64,000 bases of DNA, taken from the NCBI RefSeq assembly GCF_000955975.1, contig NZ_JYJF01000011.1:1-64000 (forward strand). The letters run 5' to 3'. Positions 44,766-53,937 of this stretch are shown here, one piece after another; the stretch's first letter is position 1; each line of letters starts with the position of its first letter. The stretch comes from Saccharothrix sp. ST-888 (lineage in GTDB: Bacteria; Actinomycetota; Actinomycetes; Streptomycetales; Streptomycetaceae). The notes under the pieces are model-generated. The model saw only the letters and a program-made list of their open reading frames with translations, had not been told where the DNA came from and made no database searches. The position numbers were made by a program, and so were the translations under genes.

Positions 44766-47700
44766 GTGGTGACTGCGCCCGGCTATCTGAGGTACCCCCA
44801 TCTGCGCGGCGGGCTGCTCACCTGCACCGCCGAGGACGACGTCTGGGCCGCCCCGCTCCTCGCCGACGGCACGGTCGGCCGGGCGTGGCGGATCAGCTGC
44901 GACCGGACCAGGGTCAGCCACCCCCGGCTCTCCCCCGACGGCGGCACCATCGCCTGGACCAGCTGGCAGACCCTCACCCCCGAGGTCTGGACCGCCCCGA
45001 CCACCGGCGGCGAGGCGGTCCGGCTGACGTACTGGGGCAGTCAGGACACCCGGGTGCGCGGCTGGCTGCCGGACGGCGAGATCCTCGCGGTGACCTCGTA
45101 CCACGAGCCGTTCGGCCACTACACCTGGGCGCACGCGCTGCCACCGGACGGCTCACCTGGCCACCGGATGCCCTGGGGCCCGGTCAACGACGCCCAGGTG
45201 AGCGGCGAGCACACGGTGCTGCTGACCGCCGCCGCCCCGCACGAACCCGCCGCCTGGAAGCGCTACCGGGGCGGCGCCACCGGCCGGCTCTGGCTGGACC
45301 GCACCCAGCTGCTGCCCGACCACCCCGGCCACCTCGCCTCCCCCATGCCGGTCGGCGGGCCCGACGACCCCAGAATCGCCTTTCTGTCGGACTACGAGGG
45401 TGTCGGCAACCTCTACTCCTGCCGCCCGGACGGCTCCGACCTGCGCCGCCACACGGACCACGCGACCTACTACGCCCGCGAGGCCGCCACCGACGGCGCC
45501 CGGATCGTCTACCAGCACGCGGGCGACCTCTGGCTGCTGGACAGCCTGGACACCCCGGAGCCGCGCCGGCTGGAGGTCCCGCTCGGCGGCTCGCGGGCCG
45601 GGCGCCGCCCCTACCAGGTCACGACCGCCACCCAGGTGAAGGACCTGGTCTGCGACACCACCGGCCGGGCCGGGGTGATCACCGTGCGCGGCAGCCAGTA
45701 CTGGCTGAGCCACCGGGACGGTCCCACCAGGGTGCTCGCCGACACGCCGGGCGTCCGGACCAGGCTGCCGGTCCTGCTCGGCCACACCGGCCAGGTCGCC
45801 TGGGTGACCGACGCCGAGGGCGCGGACGCCGTCGAGCTGGCCGCACTGCCCACGCGCGGCGGCACGGCGGCCGGCCCCGACGGGCCGGACGGCCCGGACC
45901 GACCGGACGGACCGCTCACCGCCGAGGCGCGCCGGATCGCCGCCGGGCGGATCGGCCGGGTGATCGAACTGGCGGCCACCCCCGACGGCCACACCCTGGC
46001 GGTGGCCACCTCGGACGGGCGGCTGCTGCTGGTCACCACCGCCGACGGCACCGTCCGCCAGGTGGCCGCCTCCTCGTACGGGCCGGTGAGCAGCCCGTCC
46101 TTCTCGCCGGACTCGCACTGGCTCACCTGGTCGCAGCCGGCCGCCGGCCGCTCGCTGCGCAGCATCAAGCTGGCCCGGGTGGACGCGCCGGAGCACGTGA
46201 TCGACGTGACCGGCGGGCGGTTCGAGGACGAGCACCCCGCGTTCACCCGGGACGGCCGCTACCTGGTCTTCCTGTCCTGGCGCGGCTTCGACCCGGTGCA
46301 CGACGTGCACACCGGCGACATGTCCTTCCCGCTCGGCTGCCGCCCCTACCTGGTGCCGCTGGCGGCCGACACCCCGTCCCCGTTCGCCTCGCGGGCCGAG
46401 GGGCGGCCCCCGGTCGGGCTCGACCCGGACCTGGCGCAGGGCGACGGCACGGTGCGGGTGGACCCGTCGGGGCTGGCCTCCCGGCTGGTGCCGTTCCCGG
46501 TGATCGCCTCCAAGTACTCGGCCACGGCGGCGGTGCGCGGCGGCGTGGTCTGGCTGCGCTGGCCGATCTCCGGGGCACTCGGGCAGACCTTCACCAATCC
46601 GGCCGATCTCTCGGGCCGGCCGGCACTGGAGTACTTCGACCTGGCCCACGGCACCCGCAGCACCGTGGTGGACCGGCTGGACGGCTTCTCGGTCTCCGGC
46701 GACGGCAGCGCCGTCTCGGTGTACTCGGGAGGGGCGCTGACCCTGCACCAGATCGGATCACCGGCCCCGCCGTTGAACGTCGACCTGCGCAGGATCACCC
46801 ACACCGTGCACCCGGGACCGGAGTGGCGGCAGGCGTACCACGAGGCGGCCAGGATCGTCCGCGACCAGTTCTGGGACGCCGGGATGTGCGGCCTGGACTG
46901 GCCCGAACTGGTCGCGCAGTACGAGCCGTTGCTGGACCGCATCGCCAGCCCGGACGACTTCGCCGACCTGCTGCGGGAACTCGCCGGCGAGCTGGGCACC
47001 TCGCACGCGTACGTCACCCCGGCACGGCGCGGCGAGGGCCCCGCGCCCGTCCAGCAGCCGCTCGGCCTGCTCGGCGCCAACGTCCACCGCGCGCCGGACG
47101 GACGGTGGCTGGTGGACCGCATCCTGCCCGGTGAGTCCTCCGACCCCAGGGCGCGCGCCCCGCTCGCCGGGTTCGGCCTGCGCGACGGCGACGAGCTCCT
47201 GGCCGTCGACGGGCGGCCGCCCGACCCGATGCGCGGCGTGGGCCCGCTGCTGGCCGGCACCGGCGGCAGCACCGTCGAACTCACCTTCCGCTGCGGCCCG
47301 CAGAAACGGGTGCGGCGGATCGCGGCGACCCCGCTGTCCGACGAGCGGCCGATCCGCTACCAGGACTGGGTGATCAAACGCCGTTACCTGGTACGGGAGT
47401 TCAGCGACGGCAAGTGCGGCTACCTGCACATCCCGGACCTCGGCGGCTCCGGCTGGGCCCAGTTCAACCGCGACCTGCGGCGCGAACTCGACCGCCCCGC
47501 CGTGGTGTTGGACGTCCGGGGGAACGCGGGCGGGAACGTCTCCGAACTCGTCCTGGAGAAGCTCCGCCGCCGGGTCATGGCCTGGGACTTCAGCCGGGGC
47601 AGGGAGCCGGTCCGCTGGCCCAGGGACGCGGTGCGCGGGCCGGTGGTCGCGCTCGCGGACCACGCCACCAGCTCGGACGGCGACGTCATCATCACCGCGA

Positions 47701-48041
47701 TCAAACTGCTCGGCATCGGCCCGGTGGTCGGCACCCGCACCTGGGGCGGGGTGGTCGGGATGACCGGCAGGCATGTGCTCGGCGACGGGACGGCGATCTC
47801 GGTACCGAAGAACGCGTCCTGGTTCACCGGCGGGATCGGCTTCTCGGTGGAGAACCACGGGGTCGACCCGGACGTCCAGGTGCTGCGCTCCCCGCACGAC
47901 TGGGCCAGGGGCAACCACACCGAACTGGTCACCGCCGTCCGGCTGGCGATGGACCTGCTGGAGGACGCCCCCGCCTCCGTACCGCCGCCGCCCGACGTCG
48001 CACGGCCCGACCTGCGCCGACCGCCCCTGCCGCCGCGCTGA
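44766..48041 (+). CDS. Tricorn-like protease (peptidase S41 family)
   Basis: 1,091 residues; GTG 44766 or GTG 44769. Two beta-propeller regions make up the first 680 residues (GYLRYPHLRGGLLTCTAEDD; YSCRPDGSDLRRHTDHATYY; FTRDGRYLVFLSWRGFDPVH). A core helical/PDZ part follows (QPLGLLGANVHRAPDGRWLV; GFGLRDGDELLAVDGRPPDP), then the S41 catalytic domain: VVLDVRGNAGGNVSELVLEK, VVALADHATSSDGDVIITAI with the nucleophilic Ser, and GVVGMTGRHVLGDG. Tricorn degrades peptides released by the proteasome in the cytoplasm; there is no signal peptide here. Length matches tricorn (about 1,070). Confidence 0.93.
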   Translation: MVTAPGYLRYPHLRGGLLTCTAEDDVWAAPLLADGTVGRAWRISCDRTRVSHPRLSPDGGTIAWTSWQTLTPEVWTAPTTGGEAVRLTYWGSQDTRVRGWLPDGEILAVTSYHEPFGHYTWAHALPPDGSPGHRMPWGPVNDAQVSGEHTVLLTAAAPHEPAAWKRYRGGATGRLWLDRTQLLPDHPGHLASPMPVGGPDDPRIAFLSDYEGVGNLYSCRPDGSDLRRHTDHATYYAREAATDGARIVYQHAGDLWLLDSLDTPEPRRLEVPLGGSRAGRRPYQVTTATQVKDLVCDTTGRAGVITVRGSQYWLSHRDGPTRVLADTPGVRTRLPVLLGHTGQVAWVTDAEGADAVELAALPTRGGTAAGPDGPDGPDRPDGPLTAEARRIAAGRIGRVIELAATPDGHTLAVATSDGRLLLVTTADGTVRQVAASSYGPVSSPSFSPDSHWLTWSQPAAGRSLRSIKLARVDAPEHVIDVTGGRFEDEHPAFTRDGRYLVFLSWRGFDPVHDVHTGDMSFPLGCRPYLVPLAADTPSPFASRAEGRPPVGLDPDLAQGDGTVRVDPSGLASRLVPFPVIASKYSATAAVRGGVVWLRWPISGALGQTFTNPADLSGRPALEYFDLAHGTRSTVVDRLDGFSVSGDGSAVSVYSGGALTLHQIGSPAPPLNVDLRRITHTVHPGPEWRQAYHEAARIVRDQFWDAGMCGLDWPELVAQYEPLLDRIASPDDFADLLRELAGELGTSHAYVTPARRGEGPAPVQQPLGLLGANVHRAPDGRWLVDRILPGESSDPRARAPLAGFGLRDGDELLAVDGRPPDPMRGVGPLLAGTGGSTVELTFRCGPQKRVRRIAATPLSDERPIRYQDWVIKRRYLVREFSDGKCGYLHIPDLGGSGWAQFNRDLRRELDRPAVVLDVRGNAGGNVSELVLEKLRRRVMAWDFSRGREPVRWPRDAVRGPVVALADHATSSDGDVIITAIKLLGIGPVVGTRTWGGVVGMTGRHVLGDGTAISVPKNASWFTGGIGFSVENHGVDPDVQVLRSPHDWARGNHTELVTAVRLAMDLLEDAPASVPPPPDVARPDLRRPPLPPR

Positions 48042-48051
48042 GCAGCGCACA

Positions 48052-48096
48052 GCGCAGCGGGGCGTGCCCTGTCCGGTGGGGCACGCCCCGCTGCGC
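48052..48096. terminator. Strong bidirectional terminator
   Basis: Perfect 18-bp arms (48052-48069 and 48079-48096; core GGGGCGTGCCC) with a 9-nt loop between the convergent protease and small-protein genes. Confidence 0.9.
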
Positions 48097-48122
48097 GCCG
48101 GTTGATCAGTCCCGTGGGCCGA

Positions 48123-48332
48123 TCAGTCCCAGGGATCGCCCTCGGCGGTCATGTCCGCCGCCCGCCTGGCGTCCTGCTCTTCGAGCTCGGCCGCCCGCCG
48201 GGCCTGCTCGCGGGCCTTCTCGGCCTTGTCGCCGTAGGCGTCGGCGGCCTCGTCGTGGGCAATGGCAGCGCGCTGCGCCGGGTCCTCGTGATGCTGGTGG
48301 GCCATGCCACGGAGCCTGTCCAAGATGCCCAT
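48123..48332 (-). CDS. Small hydrophilic protein A
   Basis: 69 residues, highly charged and probably helical: MGILDRLRGMAHQHHEDPAQ, then EKAREQARRAAELEEQDARR. No Cys or Trp except one C-terminal Trp (DPWD). GGAGGAGAC precedes ATG 48332. It shares its upstream layout, its start MG-L-K/R and a C-terminal D-x-W ending with the next small gene. CsbD-like or MT0933-like small stress proteins are possible relatives; the function is unknown. Confidence 0.8.
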   Translation of the reverse strand: MGILDRLRGMAHQHHEDPAQRAAIAHDEAADAYGDKAEKAREQARRAAELEEQDARRAADMTAEGDPWD

Positions 48333-48353
48333 GTCTCCTCCTAGCGTCCGATC

Positions 48354-48376
48354 GGACGATGGGCTTCCCTCACTGT
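48354..48376 (-). promoter_or_regulatory. Shared 5' element of small protein A
   Basis: On the minus strand ACAGTG-N5-AGCCCATCGTCC, ending 22 nt before the ATG. The same element at the same distance precedes small protein B. Confidence 0.55.
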
Positions 48377-48450
48377 CACACTACGCCGCCGCGCATGCCA
48401 CCGGGGCGGCCCCGGAACGGGACCGCCCCGGCCGTCGCGGCGAACTCGGG

Positions 48451-48639
48451 TCACCACGGCTTGTCGGTGTCGTTCAGGTCCTGTTCGCCCTGCTCGACGG
48501 TGTCCTCGGCGCTCTGCTTGGCCTTCGCGGACTTGTCGGACAGCGCGTCCGACGCCTGCTCGGGCTTGTCACCGAGGGCGGCCTTCGCCTGCTCCTTCAG
48601 CTCCTGCGCCTTGTCGTGGAACTTGTCCCTGAGGCCCAT
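48451..48639 (-). CDS. Small hydrophilic protein B (CsbD/MT0933-like)
   Basis: 62 residues from ATG 48639, with GAGGAGGAGAC just upstream. MGLRDKFHDKAQELKEQAKA followed by a DKPEQASDALSDKSAKAKQS-type amphipathic helix and DLNDTDKPW at the end. The composition (Lys, Glu, Ala, Asp) resembles CsbD stress proteins and MT0933-like putative antitoxins. No partner toxin is adjacent. It is next to and on the same strand as small protein A, 118 nt downstream. Confidence 0.8.
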   Translation of the reverse strand: MGLRDKFHDKAQELKEQAKAALGDKPEQASDALSDKSAKAKQSAEDTVEQGEQDLNDTDKPW

Positions 48640-48660
48640 GTCTCCTCCTCGGGATGCGAT

Positions 48661-48683
48661 GGACGATGGGCTGCGACCACTGT
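48661..48683 (-). promoter_or_regulatory. Shared 5' element of small protein B
   Basis: On the minus strand ACAGTG-N5-AGCCCATCGTCC, ending 22 nt before the ATG, exactly as for small protein A. Confidence 0.55.
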
Positions 48684-48748
48684 GGCACCGGGGCTGCGGG
48701 GGCGCATGTCGGAGGGCGCGGGGCGCGGGGGCCTCGGGGCGCTGGCGA

Positions 48749-49363
48749 TCAGCGCGCCGGGGGCACCAGCAGGGTGTCGACGAGGTAGACCGTGGCGTTG
48801 GCGGTCCCGATGTCACCGCAGACCACCTGGGCACCGCCGTTCACCGTGAAGTCGTCGACCGCGCCGGTCACCACGAGATCACCGCCCTGAAGCGTCGGGT
48901 GGGCGCCCGCGAGCGCGGTCGGGGCGACCCGGCGGGGGACGACGTGGTAGGCCACGACCCTGGCCAGCTCGTCCCGGTCCGCGAGCAGCGCGGCCAGCTC
49001 GGGTTCGGACAGCTTGGCGAAGGCGTCGTCGGTCGGCGCGAAGAGCGTGACCGCCTGGGCCGAGTCGAGGGTGTTCGCCAGTCCGGCGGTCCCGATGGCG
49101 GCGACCAGGATGGAGAGCTGCGGGATGTGGGATGCGGCGGTGACCACCGGGTCCGATCCGGCGCCGCCCCTCCCGGCTTCGGCGGGGCAGGCGGGCCCGA
49201 AGGGCTGCTCCGGGGCGGACGCCGCCGTCGGGACCGTCGGCTCGGCCGTCGACGGCGAACCGGTGCGGCCGGACGAGACGGTGTCGCCGCAGGCACCGAG
49301 GGTGAGGGCGAGGACGCCGCCCGCCAGCAGCGCGGCGAACTTGGCGGTGCGGATACCGGGCAT
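48749..49363 (-). CDS. Fasciclin (FAS1) domain lipoprotein
   Basis: 204 residues. Signal peptide MPGIRTAKFAALLAGGVLAL with lipobox ending LGAC, so it is anchored to the outer face of the membrane. After a Ser/Thr/Pro spacer, one FAS1 domain: LSILVAAIGTAGLANTLDSA, VTLFAPTDDAFAKL (first conserved FAS1 box), VAYHVVPRRVAPTALAG and VYLVDTLLVPPA (second box). Such proteins mediate adhesion or cell-surface contacts; a specific role is not known. Confidence 0.92.
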   Translation of the reverse strand: MPGIRTAKFAALLAGGVLALTLGACGDTVSSGRTGSPSTAEPTVPTAASAPEQPFGPACPAEAGRGGAGSDPVVTAASHIPQLSILVAAIGTAGLANTLDSAQAVTLFAPTDDAFAKLSEPELAALLADRDELARVVAYHVVPRRVAPTALAGAHPTLQGGDLVVTGAVDDFTVNGGAQVVCGDIGTANATVYLVDTLLVPPAR

Positions 49364-49606
49364 GGCGGTTCTCTCGTGACGAGGGGTGGCCGGACACCCC
49401 GGTCGGCGGGGCGAAGGCGGCGCACCGTCCGTCCGCTGCTCCTCGAACCGTGTCCGACCGGCCACCGGGCCACCCCACTCTCCCGGTCCGTCCCGGGGGC
49501 TCATGCTGTCCGGCGGACCGGAGTCCGCCCCGGTGGCAAACGAACGGATCATGAGATGGTCACCACGCTGCGGCACCCGGAGCCCTGGACGCCCACGACG
49601 ACGGGC

Positions 49607-49646
49607 GCCCCCGGCCCCGAGGACATCCGTCCCTGGGGTCGGGGGC
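49607..49646. terminator. Terminator downstream of the phospholipase gene
   Basis: 12-nt arms GCCCCCGGCCCC (49607-49618) and GGGGTCGGGGGC (49635-49646) with one G-T pair. It ends the phospholipase transcript. The rest of the 320-nt intergenic region 49364-49683 shows no gene. Confidence 0.75.
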
Positions 49647-49683
49647 TTCCGGTGCACCCGGGTGGGGCCGCTTTCGGTGCGGG

Positions 49684-51756
49684 TCAACCGGAGACGCTGG
49701 GCGTGCCGGTCTCCAGGTGGCCGGAGAAGCGCTGGGAGAAGGTCGGGTCGGAGCTGACGGTGACGGTGAGGTCGTACCAGCCGTTGGTGTAGGCAACGGC
49801 GTTGAAGTAGTCGCTGGTGCTGCCGCCGGCCGGGACGGTGTAGGTCCAGGGGCCGTCGGTGCGGTAGGCGTTGGGCGCGACGGTGAAGGTGACCGGGGCG
49901 CTGCCCGCGTTGTCGAGCTTGAACCAGATCGCGGGCAGGCCGGTGTCCGGGGCGTCCGCGTAGGACGCGGTGACGGTGACCGACTTGCCGGGCTTGGTGG
50001 CGTCGCCCTTGAAGCGGCGCAGGAACCGGTTGGGTCCGGTGACGCTCAGGTCGTACGGGCCGTTGCCGAAGTTGGTGCCGCAGTTGAAGAAGTCGCTCTG
50101 GTTGCCGCCGGGGTCGACCGTGTACTGCCACGGGCCGCCGCTGCGGTACGCGTTGGCGTAGGCCGCGAAGTGCGCCGAGTTCACTGCCGCCGCGCCCTCG
50201 TTGGCCATCTTCAACCAGACCTTCATCACACCGCCGGAGCCGAACTCCAGGTGGTCGAGGTTGGCGTTCGGCTGGTAGGGCAGGGCGCGGGCCGGACGGC
50301 TGCCGGGCTCCTGCAGGGGCAACGCGTTGTTGCTCGGCGACGGGTTGAACTGCGGGCCGCAGGTGGCCAGGCCGATGGTCTGCGAGGTGTCGGGCAGTGC
50401 GGGCATCCCGTACACCGGGTTGGCGAAGTCGAAGACGCCGGTGAGGTCGCCGCAGACCTTCCGGCGCCAGTCGCTGATGTTGGCGCACTTGGCGGGCGCA
50501 CCGATGGCGGCCGTCCACTGCTCCAGGAAGCGCAGCACCGAGGTGTGGTCGAAGACCTCGGAGTTGACCCAGCCGCCCCGGCTCCAGGGCGAGATGGCTA
50601 TCAGCGGGACGCGGAAGCCGAGCCCGATGTTGGTGCCGTTGTAGAACTCACCGGGCGTCCCGGCGGGGGCGGTGGGCGGCGGGACGTGGTCGAAGAAGCC
50701 GTCGTTCTCGTCGTAGTTGAGCAGCAGGATGGTGGAGTTGAAGACGTCGGGGTCGGCGTTCAGGGCGTCCATCACCATGTGCACGAAGTGCGCGCCGTCC
50801 TCGGGCGTGGCGTACGGGTGCTCGGAGGACTGCTGGTCGGCGACGATCCAGGAGACCTGCGGGAGCGTGCCGCCCAGGACGTCGGCCTTGATGGCGGCGG
50901 CGATGTCGTCCGGGGTTCTGCCGGTGGCCTTGGGGACGGAGCCCATGCCCTTGACCGCGAGCGCGCTGCCCGCCGGGGCGTTGGCGAACTGGCTGAAGTA
51001 GGCGAGGGCGTTGTCGCCGAAGTTGTCGGCGGCGTTCTGGTAGACCTTCCAGCTCACCCCGGCGTTCTCCAGCGCCTCGGCGTAGGTCTGCCAGCGCAGG
51101 CCCTTCTCGTCGCCGCCGTCGTACGCCGGCCCGCCGGCGCTGCCGGCCGGGTCGATCATCCCGCTCCAGTGGTAGGTGCGGTTGGGACCGGTGGCGCTGA
51201 GCACCGAGCAGAAGTAGGCGTCGCAGATGGTCCAGTTGTCGGCCAGCGCGTAGTGGAACGGGATGTCGGAGCGCTGCAGGTAGCCGAGCGTGCGGACGGT
51301 GCCCTTGGCGGACACCCAGGAGTCCATCTTGCCGCCGTTCCACGCCTTGTGCTGGTCGGACCAGGCGTGCGAGAGGTCCCCGTTGCACTGGGCCTTGATC
51401 TCCGCACCGGAGGAGGGGCCCGAGTTGGCGGGGTTGAAGGCCCACGGGTACTGGCGGGAGAACAGGCCGTTCGGCTGGTTGAAGACGCTGTAGCCGCCGG
51501 CGATCTGGATGGCACTGCGGTCGGCGAACCCGCGGACGCCCTTGAGCGTTCCGAAGTAGTGGTCGAAGCTGCGGTTCTCCTGCATCAGGATCACGATGTG
51601 CCGGGCGTCGGTGATGGTACCGGTGCTGCCCAGACCCGCACCGCCGCCGGCCGCCGAGGCGGACGCGGCGCCGCCGGCCACCGACCCGGCGACCGCCGCA
51701 CTCGCCGCCGCGCTGGCGGACAGCGACATGAACTTCCTACGACTCAGCTCAGCCAT
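49684..51756 (-). CDS. Phosphocholine-specific phospholipase C (alkaline-phosphatase fold)
   Basis: 690 residues. Tat signal SRRKFMSLSASAAASAAVAG, so it is exported folded. Catalytic part: HIVILMQENRSFDHYFGTLK (metal-binding ENRSFDHYFG motif), NWTICDAYFCSVLSATGPNR, and LLLNYDENDGFFDHVPPP with conserved metal ligands. Two beta domains of about 85 residues follow (GGPWQYTVDPGGNQSDFF; DGPWTYTVPAGGSTSDYF). It hydrolyses phosphatidylcholine or sphingomyelin in the exterior, typically under phosphate starvation. PHO boxes were not seen upstream. Confidence 0.95.
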   Translation of the reverse strand: MAELSRRKFMSLSASAAASAAVAGSVAGGAASASAAGGGAGLGSTGTITDARHIVILMQENRSFDHYFGTLKGVRGFADRSAIQIAGGYSVFNQPNGLFSRQYPWAFNPANSGPSSGAEIKAQCNGDLSHAWSDQHKAWNGGKMDSWVSAKGTVRTLGYLQRSDIPFHYALADNWTICDAYFCSVLSATGPNRTYHWSGMIDPAGSAGGPAYDGGDEKGLRWQTYAEALENAGVSWKVYQNAADNFGDNALAYFSQFANAPAGSALAVKGMGSVPKATGRTPDDIAAAIKADVLGGTLPQVSWIVADQQSSEHPYATPEDGAHFVHMVMDALNADPDVFNSTILLLNYDENDGFFDHVPPPTAPAGTPGEFYNGTNIGLGFRVPLIAISPWSRGGWVNSEVFDHTSVLRFLEQWTAAIGAPAKCANISDWRRKVCGDLTGVFDFANPVYGMPALPDTSQTIGLATCGPQFNPSPSNNALPLQEPGSRPARALPYQPNANLDHLEFGSGGVMKVWLKMANEGAAAVNSAHFAAYANAYRSGGPWQYTVDPGGNQSDFFNCGTNFGNGPYDLSVTGPNRFLRRFKGDATKPGKSVTVTASYADAPDTGLPAIWFKLDNAGSAPVTFTVAPNAYRTDGPWTYTVPAGGSTSDYFNAVAYTNGWYDLTVTVSSDPTFSQRFSGHLETGTPSVSG

Positions 51757-51925
51757 CTCGGGCCGACCGTCCCTTCAGTCGCGATGTTGTGCACACACGT
51801 TGTGTCCACGCCACCGATCGCGCAGCATCTTTGCGCAGGTCCGGGCGGTATGCCATGGCTATGCAGTAAGGATTGTCGGACTGTTCAGACGCACTTAGCC
51901 TTTCTGCTGCCAGATGAACGAAATG

Positions 51926-52615
51926 TCAGCGGTCCTGGACCGTGATCCCGAGGGCGTGAGCGAACTGCGGCGCCAGCTCGAAGAGTTGCGTTGTGGAGAT
52001 GACCGCGCCGCGCAGCCCCTGCGGCCCGTCGGGCAGTCCGAGCCGGACCGCGCCGCGCAGGTCCACCTGGCGCAGCTGCGCGGTGCCGAACCTGACCTCG
52101 TCCAGGGTGCTGCCCGGGAACGAGACCTCCGTCAACTTGGCGTCGCCGAAGTCGATGTCGCGCAGCAGGCAGTCCTCGAAGACCACGTCGCGCAGCAGGG
52201 CGCCGCGCAGGTTCACGGACTCCAGCTTGCAGTGGCGCAGCACCACCCGGCGCAGCGCGGAGCCGTACGCCGAGACCCCGGCGAGCACCGTGCCGAGCAG
52301 CTGGGCGTCCTGCCACTCGCTCTCGGGTGCGGCGACCGCGACCCAGCGGCTGCCCTGGACCCAGACCTCGTTGAACCTGGCCTGGCGGAGCTTGACGCCG
52401 CCGAGCTCGACGCCGGTGAAGGCGCACTCCAGGAAGCTCGCGCCGTTCGCCGCCTGGTCCTGGTAGCTGCCGCCGTCGAAGTGGACGGTGTCGTAGCGCT
52501 CGTCCTTGCGCAGCGGGCCGGCGTGCGGGCGGAGCAGGTGGCCGTAGGGCAGGTCGGAGATCTGTTCGTAGGCGGATGGCACGGCTGCTCTTCTCCTCGG
52601 GTCGGCGGAGGTCAT
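51926..52615 (-). CDS. Pentapeptide repeat protein
   Basis: 229 residues. From about residue 40 the A(D/N)LXX-type repeats form a right-handed quadrilateral helix: CAFTGVELGGVKLRQARFNE, SVNLRGALLRDVVFEDCLLR, DIDFGDAKLTEVSFPGSTLD. Central residues are mostly Leu/Phe. The N-terminal 35 residues are non-repeat. Some such proteins mimic DNA and protect gyrase, others have unknown roles. No nearby gyrase or transporter supports either. Confidence 0.9.
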   Translation of the reverse strand: MTSADPRRRAAVPSAYEQISDLPYGHLLRPHAGPLRKDERYDTVHFDGGSYQDQAANGASFLECAFTGVELGGVKLRQARFNEVWVQGSRWVAVAAPESEWQDAQLLGTVLAGVSAYGSALRRVVLRHCKLESVNLRGALLRDVVFEDCLLRDIDFGDAKLTEVSFPGSTLDEVRFGTAQLRQVDLRGAVRLGLPDGPQGLRGAVISTTQLFELAPQFAHALGITVQDR

Positions 52616-52687
52616 GCTCGCACGGGCCGCCGACAGCGCCCGCGCCGAGCACCCGCAGCGCCGGCGCCCGGCCGGCGGCGTGCCCGC

Positions 52688-53937
52688 TCAGCCCCGGCGG
52701 GCCCGCAGGGTGATCCCGGCGGCCACCGCGGCGGCCGTCACCAGTCCGGCCGGCAGGACGCCGTTCGCGCCGGCCAGGGTGCACAGCAGGGTCGCCAACG
52801 CGGTGACGGGAAGGACCAGTTGGGCCGCTCCGTGTTTGACGTGCCGGGCGTGCAGCAGCCAGACCGTGAACAGGTACAGCGCCGCCGGTACGGTCAGTGC
52901 GGCGGTCGCGGCCGCCCCGGAGACGTGCGCCCGGCCGACGGCGTACTCGACCGCGACCTCCAGGCCGGCCCCGATCGCCGCCGCCGAGGCGAAGACCAGG
53001 TAGTGCCCGTACCCCCAGACGAAGGCCTGCCGGTTGGATCGCAGATGGTCGTGGATCGGCTCGGCGAAGTAGATCCACCAGGCGCCGAAGCAGAGCAGCA
53101 GGCCGCCCGCCGCGACGGTCAGCAGCCGGGCGAGGGCCTCGTGTTCGTCCAGGCCGGACTGGACGGCGACGGTTGCGGCGGAGACCGTCTCGCCGAGCAC
53201 GATCACGGTGAACAGGCCGTAGCGCTCGGAGATGTGGTGCGGATGCCAGGTGGTCTGGACCAGGCGCTCGGCGAAAACCGGGACGGACAGCTCGGCGACG
53301 ATCATCACGACCAGGGCGACCGTCCTGGCCGTCCCGTCGAGCACCAGCAGCGCCGGCCACCAGCCGAGCTGGCAGAGGGCGATGCCGCCCGCGTAGCGCA
53401 GGGCCATGGTGCGTTCGGCCCCGGTGCAGCCCGCCGCCGCGCGCAGCCACTGGGTGATCAGCGCGACCCGCATCACGGCGTAACCGACCACGAACAGCAC
53501 GAAGTTCCGGTCCTCGAAGGCGCGCGGCACCCCGGCCGCGACGATCAGCACACCGGCGATCTGGACCAGGGTGGTGATCCGGTACGGGACGTCGTCCACG
53601 TCGTAGGCGGAGGCGAACCAGGTGAAGTTCATCCAGGCCCACCCGTGGACTATCAGATCTGGACAGGTCAGCGACCTGTTGCTCTGTTGGTCCACGCCCA
53701 CCAAACCGCAAAGAACGACATCAGATAGCCGGCCAGCCCCATGCCGTAGTGGCCTTCGGCCAGCGCGTGGGCGAGCTCCCGGCCGGCCTGCGCCACGGCC
53801 ACCACGAAACAGAGGTCGAAGAACAACTCCAATGGCGTGGCGGTCCGGTGGGCCTCGTCGCGACTGCGCCTGGCCATCCGCCGCACCGACCTCGGCGTGG
53901 CCTGGGACGGCGGCTCGGGGGCTGTCTCGCTGCTCAT
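52688..53937 (-). pseudogene. ltrA: Low temperature requirement protein A (LtrA), interrupted by a 59-nt insertion
   Basis: Start ATG 53937 (MSSETAPEPP). The N-terminus carries PLELFFDLCFVVAVAQAG and FFAVWWAWTN, the LtrA hallmark; this frame stops after TNRATGR. The rest resumes in another frame at WAWMNFTWFASAYDVDDVPY and runs intact through helices (VTAATVAVQSGL-like segments, LLLCFGAWWIYFAEPIHDHL) to 52688. Deleting 53633-53691 gives a continuous 396-residue protein of normal length. The function of LtrA is unclear (named from a Listeria cold-growth mutant). The insertion is flanked by 10-nt direct repeats. It is therefore inactive unless the ribosome or RNA skips the insert. Confidence 0.88.
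53633..53691 (-). other. 59-nt insertion inside ltrA
   Basis: Flanked by near-identical 10-mers CCAGGCCCAC (53633-53642) and CCACGCCCAC (53692-53701). Inside are a hairpin ACAGGTC-AGC-GACCTGT (53663-53679) and outer inverted arms CGTGGAC (53644-53650) and GTCCACG (53690-53696). It has the form of a miniature repeat. No related copy was noticed elsewhere in the window. Confidence 0.6.

Noticed and set aside
49384..49683. Small reading frames between the fasciclin and phospholipase genes
   Set aside because: No start signals and typical GC-rich noise; the region is better explained by a terminator.
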